A DNA stretch of 64,000 nt from NCBI GenBank assembly GCA_964640055.1, contig CAZXFH010000016.1:1-64000 (forward strand), given 5' to 3'. The notes under the pieces are model-generated. The model had not been told where the DNA came from. It ran no database searches and saw only the letters and a program-made list of their open reading frames with translations. Positions 30,598-39,445 of this stretch are shown piece by piece. The position numbers and the translations under genes were made by a program. Positions within the stretch are counted from its first letter, which is position 1; every line of letters starts with the position of its first letter. The DNA comes from CAZXFH01 sp964640055. Its GTDB lineage: Bacteria; Fidelibacterota; UBA2242; JAFGTP01.

Positions 30598-31347
30598 TTA
30601 ATGACGGTGTTTGATCAGCTTAACGTTTACATTATAGTTGTTTTCAGCGATAATATTTTTTACCAAACCGGCATTTTTTTTGGTACGGACCACAATATTA
30701 CCTTCCGTCTGCAAAGGCTTATTAAGGATGATTTCAGAAAAGGCTTTCAGCCGTTCCAGAAAAGATTCCTCCATGATGGATTGGGTGTTTTCAAAACAAA
30801 AAAAGCGGCGCTTGTTGGCTTTATCGATGATCAGGTCGGGTACTGGTCCATGCCAGTCTTGGGGATGGTCAGGATATTCATCCAGTAATTTGGTGTAAAT
30901 TTCATAGTTGCGGTGGGAATAGGTTTTGATCAGATGGTGTAAAAGATTAAACTGATCATATTTTTGCCGGGTTTTTTGCAACGACCGACGGCTGACACTC
31001 AGTATGCGGGCATAGAGCACATTTAAGTCAAAAGGTTTGGTAACATAATCATCGGCCCCGGAAGCCAGTCCGTTAATCTGGGTCATGGTGGATTTTTTCC
31101 CGGTTAACATGATAACAGGGATAAAATCGGTAAGCGGATTGTTTTTTAGTTCCTTTAATATTTCGATGCCGTTCTTATCCGGCATACTGATGTCAAGAAT
31201 GATTAAATCAGGCTCTTCTTTGATGGCCAGATCCAAGGCTTTATTACTTCGTTGCAATGTGATGACCTTAATATCATGCTCTTCCATAAAATCTTTGACC
31301 ACCGTAAGAATATCTGGGTCATCATCAACAATAATAATTTTTTTCAT
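30598..31347 (-). CDS. Response regulator with unusual C-terminal domain
   Basis: 249 residues from the ATG at 31347, where GGGAG lies 8 nt upstream; the upstream GTG overlaps that site. Receiver domain residues 1-120: acidic triplet DDD (8-10), phospho-Asp52 (IILDISMPD), TGK and TKPF motifs. There is no DNA-binding domain. The C-terminal part (about 135-249) has the order PDLII, FFCFEN, ERLKAF, NIVVR, resembling the strand-helix order of PD-(D/E)xK nuclease-like folds, although the usual (D/E)xK Lys is replaced (ENT). Output function unknown. No kinase gene is adjacent. It faces a candidate small RNA locus. Confidence 0.87.
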   Translation of the reverse strand: MKKIIIVDDDPDILTVVKDFMEEHDIKVITLQRSNKALDLAIKEEPDLIILDISMPDKNGIEILKELKNNPLTDFIPVIMLTGKKSTMTQINGLASGADDYVTKPFDLNVLYARILSVSRRSLQKTRQKYDQFNLLHHLIKTYSHRNYEIYTKLLDEYPDHPQDWHGPVPDLIIDKANKRRFFCFENTQSIMEESFLERLKAFSEIILNKPLQTEGNIVVRTKKNAGLVKNIIAENNYNVNVKLIKHRH

Positions 31348-31535
31348 TCGTATCACTCCCTAAGCTGCGTTAGATCGTGGTAAATTTACAAATCCAGTTA
31401 TATTTATTCAGCATATTTCATTTTGATTTTGCAAAGCCGGTTAATTGGGATCGTTCTGATATGATTGAAATCGCCATAATTTTCGATTAAGCTAAGGGGA
31501 TCAATGCAGGGCTTTAACCGGCGGTTGGAAACATT

Positions 31536-31551
31536 TGGCATATATGTTGCA
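31536..31551 (+). promoter_or_regulatory. Sigma-54-type promoter
   Basis: TGGCATATATGTTGCA has GG and GC dinucleotides 10 nt apart, matching the -24/-12 consensus TGGCACG-N4-TTGCW at nearly all positions. It points rightward into an intergenic stretch that ends at a terminator 31708-31737, with no coding sequence between. Confidence 0.55.
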
Positions 31552-31561
31552 TTTAACTGAG

Positions 31562-31737
31562 CAGATTTTTGATTCCATGAGCATAAAGTTAAAAACCGAT
31601 AGGATTTAATTTTATATCCCTCAAAAAACCCACCCCTTTTTTGGACGTGCCGTAATATCCCTCTCTATCCCCTCTATTCGTTCAAAAAAGGTTGCCTAAG
31701 TAGCCGTAAAAAGGTCGCCTCCCCGGCGGCCTTTTTT
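31562..31737 (+). ncRNA. Candidate C-rich small RNA
   Basis: About 175 nt between the sigma-54-type promoter and a strong terminator. It carries several unpaired-looking C-rich segments: ATCCCTC (31617), CCCACCCCT (31629-31637), ATCCCTCTC (31656), ATCCCCTC (31666) and a terminator loop TCCCC. Such stretches could pair with Shine-Dalgarno sequences. AAAAAAGGTTGCC (31684-31696) could also pair with the terminator's 3' arm, giving a rival structure. No ORF of note. Unproven. Confidence 0.4.
31708..31737. terminator. Bidirectional intrinsic terminator
   Basis: AAAAAGGTCGCC (31708-31719) pairs with GGCGGCCTTTTT (31725-31736) through 12 pairs including one wobble, loop TCCCC. Runs of A on the left and T on the right let it work on both strands: for the minus-strand DPP III gene ending at 31757 and for the plus-strand candidate RNA. 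Confidence 0.88.
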
Positions 31738-31756
31738 AATTTAATACCCGCTTAAA

Positions 31757-33418
31757 TTACTCTAAGATTTGATAGGATGGGTTGATATCAACCGGTACCT
31801 GTTTCAATTGGTCCACTATCTCTTGCATCAGAGGGGTCATGATACGGTATTTTTCAATAAGCTCGGTAGCTGCCTGATAATCTCCCTGGGCTTGAATCAT
31901 TAAGATTTTATGAGCCAATTCTTTAACGACCGGTTCAACACGGGATTCATCGATGATTAACTTTCTGTCTTTATTTAAGCGAACCGCTTTATTTTCCACC
32001 AGATAGTTGAATTGGATGGCGACACCGCCACCATGAGCTTCATTGATACCGAACCGGATTGAACGATACATGCCTCCCAGGTAGGTTGCCATAACTGTAT
32101 AGCGTGACTGCTGATTAAAAAGACCTTTATCCATAAGGTACAATAAATTATACAAGCCCAAAATGTCGGCTTTACATTCCTCGATAACAGGATACAATTC
32201 CTGGAGCTCATTGCTTACTGTGCTTTCACTTCCGTCACTTAAGGTGATATTACCAGGACCCAGCCCATGGCTGATTTCGTGCATTAATACCAGGTTGAAA
32301 TAGGCATCAAAAGAAACATGTTGTAAGGGCTTATCCGCTAAAATGGTATTGGCGATTGGAATCCAGCATTGATCATATTTGGCCCGGGCGATATTTTTTA
32401 ACAACACCTTTTTTGATCCTTTGGCCTCGCGAACACGTTCATCATTTGGTAAATTGAAGGCTGTGGTTTGTATACCGGCTTTTGTATCCCCGGCCGAAAA
32501 AACTTCATTTACAACTTTGATAGGAGAGGAGAGGCCGCGCTCAAAATTTTTATACTTGTCCGGAAGGGGGAGGTTTTTTTCTAGGTCTACTAAATATTCG
32601 GTGACTTCTGCCAACTTATTACTCTCCTTGTGATCGACCATGCAAATAAAGGCTTCGTAGGCGGCTTTGTAGCCAAAGAGTTTATCTTCATAGACTTCAT
32701 AGGGTCCGATCACAACTTCCAGATCACCGGCTAGATCCAACCAAGCCATGTCACTGGCATAATAATCATCGGTTTTAAAATCCGCAGCCCGCAGTTTCAG
32801 ATACTTTGCCAAGGTCTTGTCTGCGGTAATGTCGGCGGCTTCTTTGAGAAGTTGACATATTTCTTCCAATAGTGGTTGATAATGGATGTGATAGGGAATC
32901 GCTGTTAACTGACCATTCCTTCGTCTGATGACCGTGAACTCACTTTCAAAAACTGACTCCTGATCCGGATTTTGAGCAAGGTAATTTTCAAATTCGGCTT
33001 TCCCCATATCCGGAGGATAATATCCGGCCCCCGCCGGTTTGGGTTGTTGATTGATAAAGGGCTTGTCATGATCTAAACGATTCCATGAACCGAACATAAT
33101 ATCAAACATTTCAAGGTACAAATCTCGGTGAGGAGATTGCAGCTTAAACAACGCTTTACGTAGTTCCGGATTGTCTGGATCCACCTGGCGTAGAAACAGA
33201 GCATCAATATAGGTTGCGGCTTTAACCAATTTATTAAGTACCTGTTGGTCTGCATCTGTTAAATGTGAAAGATCACAGTCAATATTGACCGGGGCCAGTT
33301 TAGCTAATTCAGAGCGGACATAGTCCGGTTTGGCTTTGGTTTTTATCATTTTTTCCCCACAGTTATTGATTACCAGGACCAGAGATATTAAAATAATTCT
33401 CCAAAACATCTTCTTCAT
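31757..33418 (-). CDS. Dipeptidyl-peptidase III-like zinc peptidase (M49), HEISH type
   Basis: 553 residues. The N-terminus is a signal sequence ending VINNC with Cys20, a poor but possible lipobox. The zinc site is the pentapeptide HEISH (380-384), not the usual six-residue HExxGH, followed by EECKAD (413-418), the second M49 motif. I recall the same HEISH variant in characterised Caldithrix abyssi DPP III, which has weak dipeptidase activity and extra heat stability. DPP III removes dipeptides from peptide N-termini. GGAG lies 7 nt before the ATG. It stands alone with its own terminator at 31708. Confidence 0.9.
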   Translation of the reverse strand: MKKMFWRIILISLVLVINNCGEKMIKTKAKPDYVRSELAKLAPVNIDCDLSHLTDADQQVLNKLVKAATYIDALFLRQVDPDNPELRKALFKLQSPHRDLYLEMFDIMFGSWNRLDHDKPFINQQPKPAGAGYYPPDMGKAEFENYLAQNPDQESVFESEFTVIRRRNGQLTAIPYHIHYQPLLEEICQLLKEAADITADKTLAKYLKLRAADFKTDDYYASDMAWLDLAGDLEVVIGPYEVYEDKLFGYKAAYEAFICMVDHKESNKLAEVTEYLVDLEKNLPLPDKYKNFERGLSSPIKVVNEVFSAGDTKAGIQTTAFNLPNDERVREAKGSKKVLLKNIARAKYDQCWIPIANTILADKPLQHVSFDAYFNLVLMHEISHGLGPGNITLSDGSESTVSNELQELYPVIEECKADILGLYNLLYLMDKGLFNQQSRYTVMATYLGGMYRSIRFGINEAHGGGVAIQFNYLVENKAVRLNKDRKLIIDESRVEPVVKELAHKILMIQAQGDYQAATELIEKYRIMTPLMQEIVDQLKQVPVDINPSYQILE

Positions 33419-33693
33419 AGTCGACTCCTATTTAACGAAACGACTTATTAATATCATAAATTATTCACACAATTACAACTCAAAAGCGGGGATGCCGATA
33501 GTACCTGTGAGTATCCGGGTGCACCGAATATAAAAGGATGGATTTTCCAAGATAATTTTGTAATATTTACTACCACAGATTGGAGGAGTATCAATCCGAA
33601 TTAAGCATGCTATAAGTATTCAAGTTCCGTTTAATACTATCGTCTATATTTTTATATATCACTAATTTTCAATAATACTAACGAGGAGGACCC

Positions 33694-35487
33694 ATGTATC
33701 AAAGTATACCACATATGCTGTTCAGTACTATTAAAAAGTATCCTGATAAGGATGTATTACGTTTTAAACGCAAGGGTAGCCTGAAAAGCTATACCTATGC
33801 TGAATTTGGTGAGTTAGTCAGAAACCTGGGCAACGGACTGGCATCCTTGGGGGTAAAACCGGGTGACAGAGTTGGCCTGCTGGCCGATAACTGTCCCGAG
33901 TGGCCGTTGACTGATTTTGCGAGTTTGTCAATTGGTGCCTTGGTGGTACCGGTCTATCCGAGTTTGCCAGCCAAACAAATTGCCTATATTCTGAAAGATG
34001 CCAAGGTAAATACCCTCTTTATGGATAATGAGACACAATATGAAAAGGTCAAAGCAATCAAGAGCGAATTGAAAAACGTGGCGCACCTGATTTCCTTTGA
34101 TACCCTGGACACAAAAAATGTCAGGAATTTTGATGATCTTATGAGTGAAGGGCAAATGTTTCGTCGAGAACATCCGGAGTTCTTTAAACAAGCCATGGAT
34201 AATATTGATAAAGAGAGTCTTTGTAGCATTGTCTATACCTCTGGAACAACCGGTTTGCCCAAGGGGGTTATGTTGCATCATAAGGGATTTATAGAGGAGA
34301 TCATCAGCTCGGAAGATCGCCTGAATCTGGATGTGGATGATGTTTTTTTGTCCTTTTTGCCATTAACCCATCTTTATGAACGGGTAGCCGGACATTGGAC
34401 TCCCATGTATAAGGGCAACACCATACACTATGCACAGGGTATCCAAACTGTGATCGATGATATTCTGGAAGCGCGGCCGACCGTAATGGTGAGTGTTCCA
34501 CGCCTCTATGAAAAAGTTGCTGACCGGGTCATGGAAGAAGTTGAGCACAGTTCCAATATGAAGCGAAAGATATTTTATTGGGCTTTAAAAACCGGCCGGG
34601 CCTATCACAATGCCCGTATCGAAGGCAAAAATCCTTTTTGGCTCAAACGTAAATATAAAATTGCCGATTCCCTGGTTTTTCAGAAGATAAAGCAAAAATT
34701 GGGCGGGCGCTTGCGTTATCCGATTGCCGGAGGCGCTCCGCTCTCCACCAGCACGCTTAAATTTTTCGAAGCCCTTGATATGCAGATTATTGAAGGCTAT
34801 GGCATGACCGAAGCCCACCTGATAATTGCCTTAACACCTTTTGGTAAAACCCGCTATGGTTCCTGTGGACAACCAATTGATGTGGTGGATCTTAAAATTG
34901 CCGAGGATGGTGAAGTTCTGGTCAAAGGACCGACTATCATGGCTGGCTACTACAATCAACCGGATCTAACCCGTCAGGTTATCGATCAGGAGGGATGGCT
35001 GCACACCGGGGATATCGGTCATCTGGATAAAGACTATTATTTGTATTTAACAGATCGCAAAAAAAATATTCTGGTAACCACCGGTGGCAAAAATGTAGCC
35101 CCGGCACCTATTGAAATGAAATTAAAACGTAGTAAATATGTTGATGAAGTATGTGTGCTCGGCGATCAACGTAAATTCATTAGTGCGCTAGTGGTACCTA
35201 ATTATGAGGAAATCCGCAAGTGGGCTAAAAGCCATGATATTGTAACTGATAGCAATGCAGCTTTGGTTAATAATGAACAAGTGAAACGCTTTGTTTGGGA
35301 AGAGATAAAAAAACAACAAGCGGAATTTGCACGTTATGAGAGGGTGAAAAAAATTGCTTTGCTGTCCGAACCTTTCAGTATTGAAAAAGGAGAGCTGACT
35401 CCCAGTCTGAAAGTCAAGCGCAAGGTCGTTGAGCAACGCTACCAATCTGTCATTGAACAGCTATATGGTGTTGATGAGGTTATTTAA
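33694..35487 (+). CDS. fadD: Long-chain acyl-CoA synthetase
   Basis: 597 residues, AMP-forming. Motifs: YTSGTTGLPKGVML (about 179), EGYGMTEAH (about 368), GWLHTGDIGHLD (about 432), DRKKNILVTTGGKNVAP (about 452) and a C-terminal Lys in KGELTPSLKVKRK. It activates fatty acids to acyl-CoA through an acyl-adenylate. It is similar to the long FAA1-like bacterial enzymes. GAGGAGG precedes the ATG. It stands alone and is not next to beta-oxidation genes. Confidence 0.94.
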   Translation: MYQSIPHMLFSTIKKYPDKDVLRFKRKGSLKSYTYAEFGELVRNLGNGLASLGVKPGDRVGLLADNCPEWPLTDFASLSIGALVVPVYPSLPAKQIAYILKDAKVNTLFMDNETQYEKVKAIKSELKNVAHLISFDTLDTKNVRNFDDLMSEGQMFRREHPEFFKQAMDNIDKESLCSIVYTSGTTGLPKGVMLHHKGFIEEIISSEDRLNLDVDDVFLSFLPLTHLYERVAGHWTPMYKGNTIHYAQGIQTVIDDILEARPTVMVSVPRLYEKVADRVMEEVEHSSNMKRKIFYWALKTGRAYHNARIEGKNPFWLKRKYKIADSLVFQKIKQKLGGRLRYPIAGGAPLSTSTLKFFEALDMQIIEGYGMTEAHLIIALTPFGKTRYGSCGQPIDVVDLKIAEDGEVLVKGPTIMAGYYNQPDLTRQVIDQEGWLHTGDIGHLDKDYYLYLTDRKKNILVTTGGKNVAPAPIEMKLKRSKYVDEVCVLGDQRKFISALVVPNYEEIRKWAKSHDIVTDSNAALVNNEQVKRFVWEEIKKQQAEFARYERVKKIALLSEPFSIEKGELTPSLKVKRKVVEQRYQSVIEQLYGVDEVI

Positions 35488-35784
35488 GCCTGACCAGTGA
35501 TTACCAGTCGCTGTTATGCAAGAGAGGCCAAAATTACGTATACACGCTGCTTTTCAGGCGATAACTCTCAGCATTCTTTTGTTTGAAATTGCAGAAAAAT
35601 CTTTATAAATTTAAGTTTGAAAAGTGAAAACTTACAAAGCAGAACATAATGAGTCTATGGTTAGTTATCTGAGTTCAGTCATTTTATGGCGTTACAATTT
35701 TGGGTTTGATTAGATTGCATATTCATTAATTGTGCTTTTTTGTTGTAAAGTAACTGAATAATAAAGTATAACAGAGGTAAATTC
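35488..35784. other. Intergenic region, no gene recognised
   Basis: Nearly 300 bp of AT-rich sequence between the acyl-CoA synthetase and the P-loop gene. I find no convincing terminator, tRNA or ORF. A promoter for the downstream gene is expected near its right end. Confidence 0.4.
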
Positions 35785-37128
35785 ATGAAGCTAAAAAATG
35801 TGATCATAATCGGAGCCGCAGGTCGTGATTTCCATAATTTTAATACCTATTTTAGACATCATAAGGATTACAATGTGGTTGCTTTTACAGCGGCCCAAAT
35901 TCCCGGTATTGAAGGAAGAAAGTATCCGCCAGAATTGGCAGGGGAAGATTTATATTCTGAGGGAATCCCGATTTTAGACGAAGAGAAATTACCCCAGATC
36001 ATCAAAGACAAAGCAATTGATGATTGTGTCTTTTCTTATAGCGATGTATCCTATCACCATGTCATGCGGTTGAGTGCGCTTATCAATGCGGCCGGAGCCA
36101 ATTTTATACTATTGGGACCGCGGGATACCATGATCTCCAGTAAGAAGCCGGTCATTGCGGTGGTGGCTACCCGTACTGGTTGTGGAAAATCACAAACCTC
36201 CCGGAAAGTGATTGAATTTCTGATGAACCAGGGACTGCGTGTTGTGGCTATTCGTCATCCCATGCCCTATGGTGATTTGTCTGAGCAGAAGGTCCAGCGC
36301 TTCGCTGCTACAAAAGATCTGGAAAAACACAAATGTACCATTGAAGAGATGGAGGAATATGAGCCCCATATCGATCGGGGGAATGTCATTTATGCCGGCG
36401 TGGATTATGAAGCCATATTAAAAGCCGCTGAAAACGATCCCGCTGGTTGTGATGTAATTGTCTGGGATGGTGGCAATAATGATTTTTCCTTCTACCGACC
36501 TAATCTGACCATTACCGTTACCGATCCTCACCGGTCAGGAACGGAAATAAGCTATTATCCCGGTGAGGTTAATCTCAGAATGGCCGATGTGGTGGTAATC
36601 AATAAAATGGATTCGGCTGACGCTCAAAATATCCAACGGCTCCGTAACAATATACATCAGGTGAATCCCGCAGCGACGGTTATTGATGGGGCTTCGCCCA
36701 TTCGGGTAGATGATCCGACGGTGATCCGGAATAAAAGGGTCCTGGTTGTAGAAGACGGGCCGACGCTGACCCACGGTGAAATGAAGATCGGGGCCGGTAC
36801 AGTCGCTGCTCAGCGGTTTGGGGCCGCGGAATGTGTTGATCCCCGTCCTTATATAGTTGGTAAACTAGAGGAGACTTTTCAAATTTATCCCAATATCGGT
36901 CATCTTTTACCGGCTATGGGGTATAGCCGGGAACAATTAAAAGATCTGGAATCCACAATTAATGCCACTGATTGCGATTCGGTAGTGATTGGTACTCCTA
37001 TTGATCTATCCCGTATTATTAATATTATTAAACCCAACACAAGGGTCTATTATGATCTGCAAGAGATCGGAAAACCGGATTTTAAGGAGATACTGGGAGA
37101 ATTTATCCAGGCCCATGAATTGAATTAA
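35785..37128 (+). CDS. Cyclic 2,3-diphosphoglycerate synthetase-family P-loop protein
   Basis: 447 residues. An N-terminal Rossmann-like domain (VIIIGAAGRDFHNFNTYFR at the start) is followed by a P-loop domain with TRTGCGKSQTSR (about 134) and an NKMD-type motif (VVINKMDSAD, about 271). The whole length matches the family named for archaeal cyclic 2,3-diphosphoglycerate synthetase, which makes a thermolytic osmolyte in some methanogens. Bacterial members are widespread and their reaction is unproven. It is followed by carbamate kinase after a 107-bp gap containing a hairpin, which hints at a link to carbamoyl-phosphate or energy metabolism. GAGG lies before the ATG. Confidence 0.85.
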   Translation: MKLKNVIIIGAAGRDFHNFNTYFRHHKDYNVVAFTAAQIPGIEGRKYPPELAGEDLYSEGIPILDEEKLPQIIKDKAIDDCVFSYSDVSYHHVMRLSALINAAGANFILLGPRDTMISSKKPVIAVVATRTGCGKSQTSRKVIEFLMNQGLRVVAIRHPMPYGDLSEQKVQRFAATKDLEKHKCTIEEMEEYEPHIDRGNVIYAGVDYEAILKAAENDPAGCDVIVWDGGNNDFSFYRPNLTITVTDPHRSGTEISYYPGEVNLRMADVVVINKMDSADAQNIQRLRNNIHQVNPAATVIDGASPIRVDDPTVIRNKRVLVVEDGPTLTHGEMKIGAGTVAAQRFGAAECVDPRPYIVGKLEETFQIYPNIGHLLPAMGYSREQLKDLESTINATDCDSVVIGTPIDLSRIINIIKPNTRVYYDLQEIGKPDFKEILGEFIQAHELN

Positions 37129-37158
37129 TAGGGTTTTTCAGAACAAAACTAAAAATAT

Positions 37159-37191
37159 CCCCGGCAAACAGATCGGAACTGTCTGCCGGGG
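37159..37191 (+). terminator. Hairpin between the P-loop gene and arcC
   Basis: CCCCGGCA (37159-37166) pairs with TGCCGGGG (37184-37191), with an inner ACAG/CTGT stem and loop ATCGGAA. Only a short mixed T tract follows (TTGAAGTTTTAAAA), so partial termination or mRNA stabilisation is possible. Confidence 0.5.
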
Positions 37192-37235
37192 TTGAAGTTT
37201 TAAAATAATTAATTAAATTTATAAAGGTAATGGGT

Positions 37236-38183
37236 ATGCAGTATAAAAAAACAGCAGTATTGGCCTTAGGTGGTAATGCTATTTCACCAAACGGTGAGAA
37301 AGATACCATTGCCAATCAATTCCGTAATACCCGCAAGAGCCAGCAAGCCGTGGTAAATTTAATCAGACAAGGGTATAATTTGGCCATTACCCATGGCAAT
37401 GGCCCGCAAGTAGGCAATGCTCTTTTACGGGTGGAGTTGGCTGCTGATCGCGCTCCGATTCTTCCGCTGGGGATTTGTGTGGCTGATACAGAAGGAGGCA
37501 TGGGCTACATGATTGAGCAGTCTTTGCAGAATGCCATTTGGGATGAGCAAATTGATTCTCAGGTGGTTACATTAGTTACTCAAGTGGTTGTAGATGTGGA
37601 TGATCCTTCCATCCCTGATCCGACCAAATTTGTAGGTGAAACCTATAGTGAAAAAGAGATCAGGCGTCTGGCCAAACGTTTTAATTGGCGAGTAAAAGAG
37701 GATCCCGGAAAAGGATGGCGGCGGGTGGTCCCTTCCCCGGTTCCGCAAAAAATTGTTAACCGCCGAGCTATTCAAGAGCTGGTGGAATCGGGTAAGATTG
37801 TAATTGCCGCTGGGGGGGGCGGTATCCCGGTCTATATCACAGAAGGAGGTCATTATGAAGGTGTTGATGCGGTCATCGATAAAGACCGGGCTTCGGCCGT
37901 ACTGGCCCGGGATATTGATGCCACCGAGTTGTTTATATTGACTGACGTATCTAAAGTAGCCATCAATTATGGCCAACCAAACGAGCAAAGTATTGATAAA
38001 ATAAATATCCAGGAGTTACGTCATTTATATGACCAAGGTCATTTTCTGCCGGGGTCTATGGGCCCTAAGATCCAAGCCGCTCTCGATTTTATAAATGCCG
38101 GGGGCGAGGCGGTCATCATCACCTCTCTGGAAAATGCCAAGGAAGGTCTCACAAATGACTATGGCACTTATATAACGAAATGA
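37236..38183 (+). CDS. arcC: Carbamate kinase
   Basis: 315 residues from the ATG at 37236, since AAAGG ends 8 nt upstream; the ATG at 37230 is too close to it. LALGGNAI at the start, THGNGPQVGN (about 50), AAGGGGIPV (about 200), a VIDKDRASAVLA segment and the SMGPKIQAA helix are diagnostic. It interconverts carbamoyl phosphate plus ADP with ATP plus carbamate. arcA and arcB are not adjacent, so the arginine deiminase route is not shown here. Its stop overlaps an ATG in front of ndk. Confidence 0.97.
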   Translation: MQYKKTAVLALGGNAISPNGEKDTIANQFRNTRKSQQAVVNLIRQGYNLAITHGNGPQVGNALLRVELAADRAPILPLGICVADTEGGMGYMIEQSLQNAIWDEQIDSQVVTLVTQVVVDVDDPSIPDPTKFVGETYSEKEIRRLAKRFNWRVKEDPGKGWRRVVPSPVPQKIVNRRAIQELVESGKIVIAAGGGGIPVYITEGGHYEGVDAVIDKDRASAVLARDIDATELFILTDVSKVAINYGQPNEQSIDKINIQELRHLYDQGHFLPGSMGPKIQAALDFINAGGEAVIITSLENAKEGLTNDYGTYITK

Positions 38184-38209
38184 GTAAATTAAAAAAAGGA
38201 ATGGACACA

Positions 38210-38626
38210 ATGACATTAACATTAGCAATATTAAAGCCCGATTGTGTATCCCGGGGGCTGACGGGTAAAGCAATAGATTTTATCGAGTCAAAGGGATTTG
38301 AAATTATTCGTATGCAGAAGGTGACGCTGAGCCGCAAGCAGGCGGAGCAATTTTATAGTGTTCACAGAGAAAAAGGCTTCTTCTTCGATTTAATTAAATT
38401 TATGACCTCCGGCCCCTGTATACCACTGGTGTTACAACATAAAGACGCCATTGATAGTTTTCGGACTATTATCGGTAGTACTGACCCGGAGCAAGCCAAA
38501 GAAGGTAGCTTGCGGCAATTATATGGAGAAAATGTGCAGCGGAATATTGTGCACGGCTCGGATTCTGAGGCCAATGCCAGACAAGAGCTTGCTTTTTTCT
38601 TTCCCTTTATGGATATTTTAGACTAG
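38210..38626 (+). CDS. ndk: Nucleoside diphosphate kinase
   Basis: 138 residues from the ATG at 38210, with AAGGA 9 nt upstream; ATGs at 38180 and 38201 are less likely because the family begins TLAILKPD. The phospho-His lies in RNIVHGSDS (about residue 116). KPDCV and the FTSGP-like MTSGPCIPLVL segment are typical. It equilibrates NTP pools with ATP. It is 26 bp after arcC, giving a phosphotransfer pair. Confidence 0.97.
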   Translation: MTLTLAILKPDCVSRGLTGKAIDFIESKGFEIIRMQKVTLSRKQAEQFYSVHREKGFFFDLIKFMTSGPCIPLVLQHKDAIDSFRTIIGSTDPEQAKEGSLRQLYGENVQRNIVHGSDSEANARQELAFFFPFMDILD

Positions 38627-38645
38627 ATTTACAGGGAGGGTTTCA

Positions 38646-39425
38646 ATGAAAAAAATAATTTTTAGCCTGATTATCAGCTGTATTTTAATCGGCAGCTGTG
38701 GAAAAGAACCGCAAATCACCGGCAAAGTTGGTGATCCGGTTCATTTAGCCCCGCCGATTGAAGCTCCAGAAGATACTGCGGGGTGCACCTTTCAATGGGT
38801 TTTTTTGAAAAAAGCAGACAATAGTAACATGGATGTTTTAAGTTTCCAGCCCACCAGCAAAGCCTTTAATGTTTTCTTTGTGCCGGATATGCCGGGTGAG
38901 TACAAGGTGAATGCTAAAATTATCGCTTCCGATGGTGATGTTAAAAGGGAAGAGACCTTTATCTGTGCGATTGAGGAAGACACTTCACAAACCGCTGGAA
39001 TGGATCAACCAGAGCAGGTAATGTCAGAAACCCAGGTGGACACGGAAAAAACTCCTCCGCCGGTCTATGGTCAGCCGAAGGAGGTAAAACCAAAACCAAT
39101 AAAGCCATCGAAAACAATCCAACCGGAAAAACGACCGATGCGACCGGAAGTTGCGCGGAACATACCCAAGGTAAAAGGAAAATATACGATCCAGATTTCT
39201 TCGTGGAAAACCTACCAGGGCGCGCAGCGGGCGTTATCGCAACTCAACACGTATGATCTGGACACTTATATTCAAAAGGTCTATTTTGAGGAAACCGGTG
39301 AAACATGGTACCGTATTCGGACGGGCACATTTGACTCTTACCAGCAGGCCAAAAACGTACAACAGGATTTAAAAAATAAATTAAAGAAAAACGATATCTG
39401 GGTCGATTACATTAGAAAAGATTAA
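38646..39425 (+). CDS. SPOR-domain lipoprotein
   Basis: 259 residues. The lipobox ILIGSC puts the lipid on Cys19. Residues about 25-115 form a PKD/Ig-like beta domain. A Pro/Lys-rich linker follows. Residues about 178-257 are a SPOR domain (YTIQISSWKTYQGAQRAL...WYRIRTGTFDSYQQAK), which binds denuded peptidoglycan at division sites. It probably takes part in cell-wall constriction or remodelling. GGGAGG lies before the ATG. It is 19 bp after ndk and 20 bp before a membrane protein. Confidence 0.9.
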   Translation: MKKIIFSLIISCILIGSCGKEPQITGKVGDPVHLAPPIEAPEDTAGCTFQWVFLKKADNSNMDVLSFQPTSKAFNVFFVPDMPGEYKVNAKIIASDGDVKREETFICAIEEDTSQTAGMDQPEQVMSETQVDTEKTPPPVYGQPKEVKPKPIKPSKTIQPEKRPMRPEVARNIPKVKGKYTIQISSWKTYQGAQRALSQLNTYDLDTYIQKVYFEETGETWYRIRTGTFDSYQQAKNVQQDLKNKLKKNDIWVDYIRKD

Positions 39426-39445
39426 TAAATTTCAAGGAGGATTAA

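Noticed and set aside
33419..33693. CRP-like half-site CTGTGAG in the fadD upstream region
   Set aside because: No matching TCACA half at the right spacing; likely chance.
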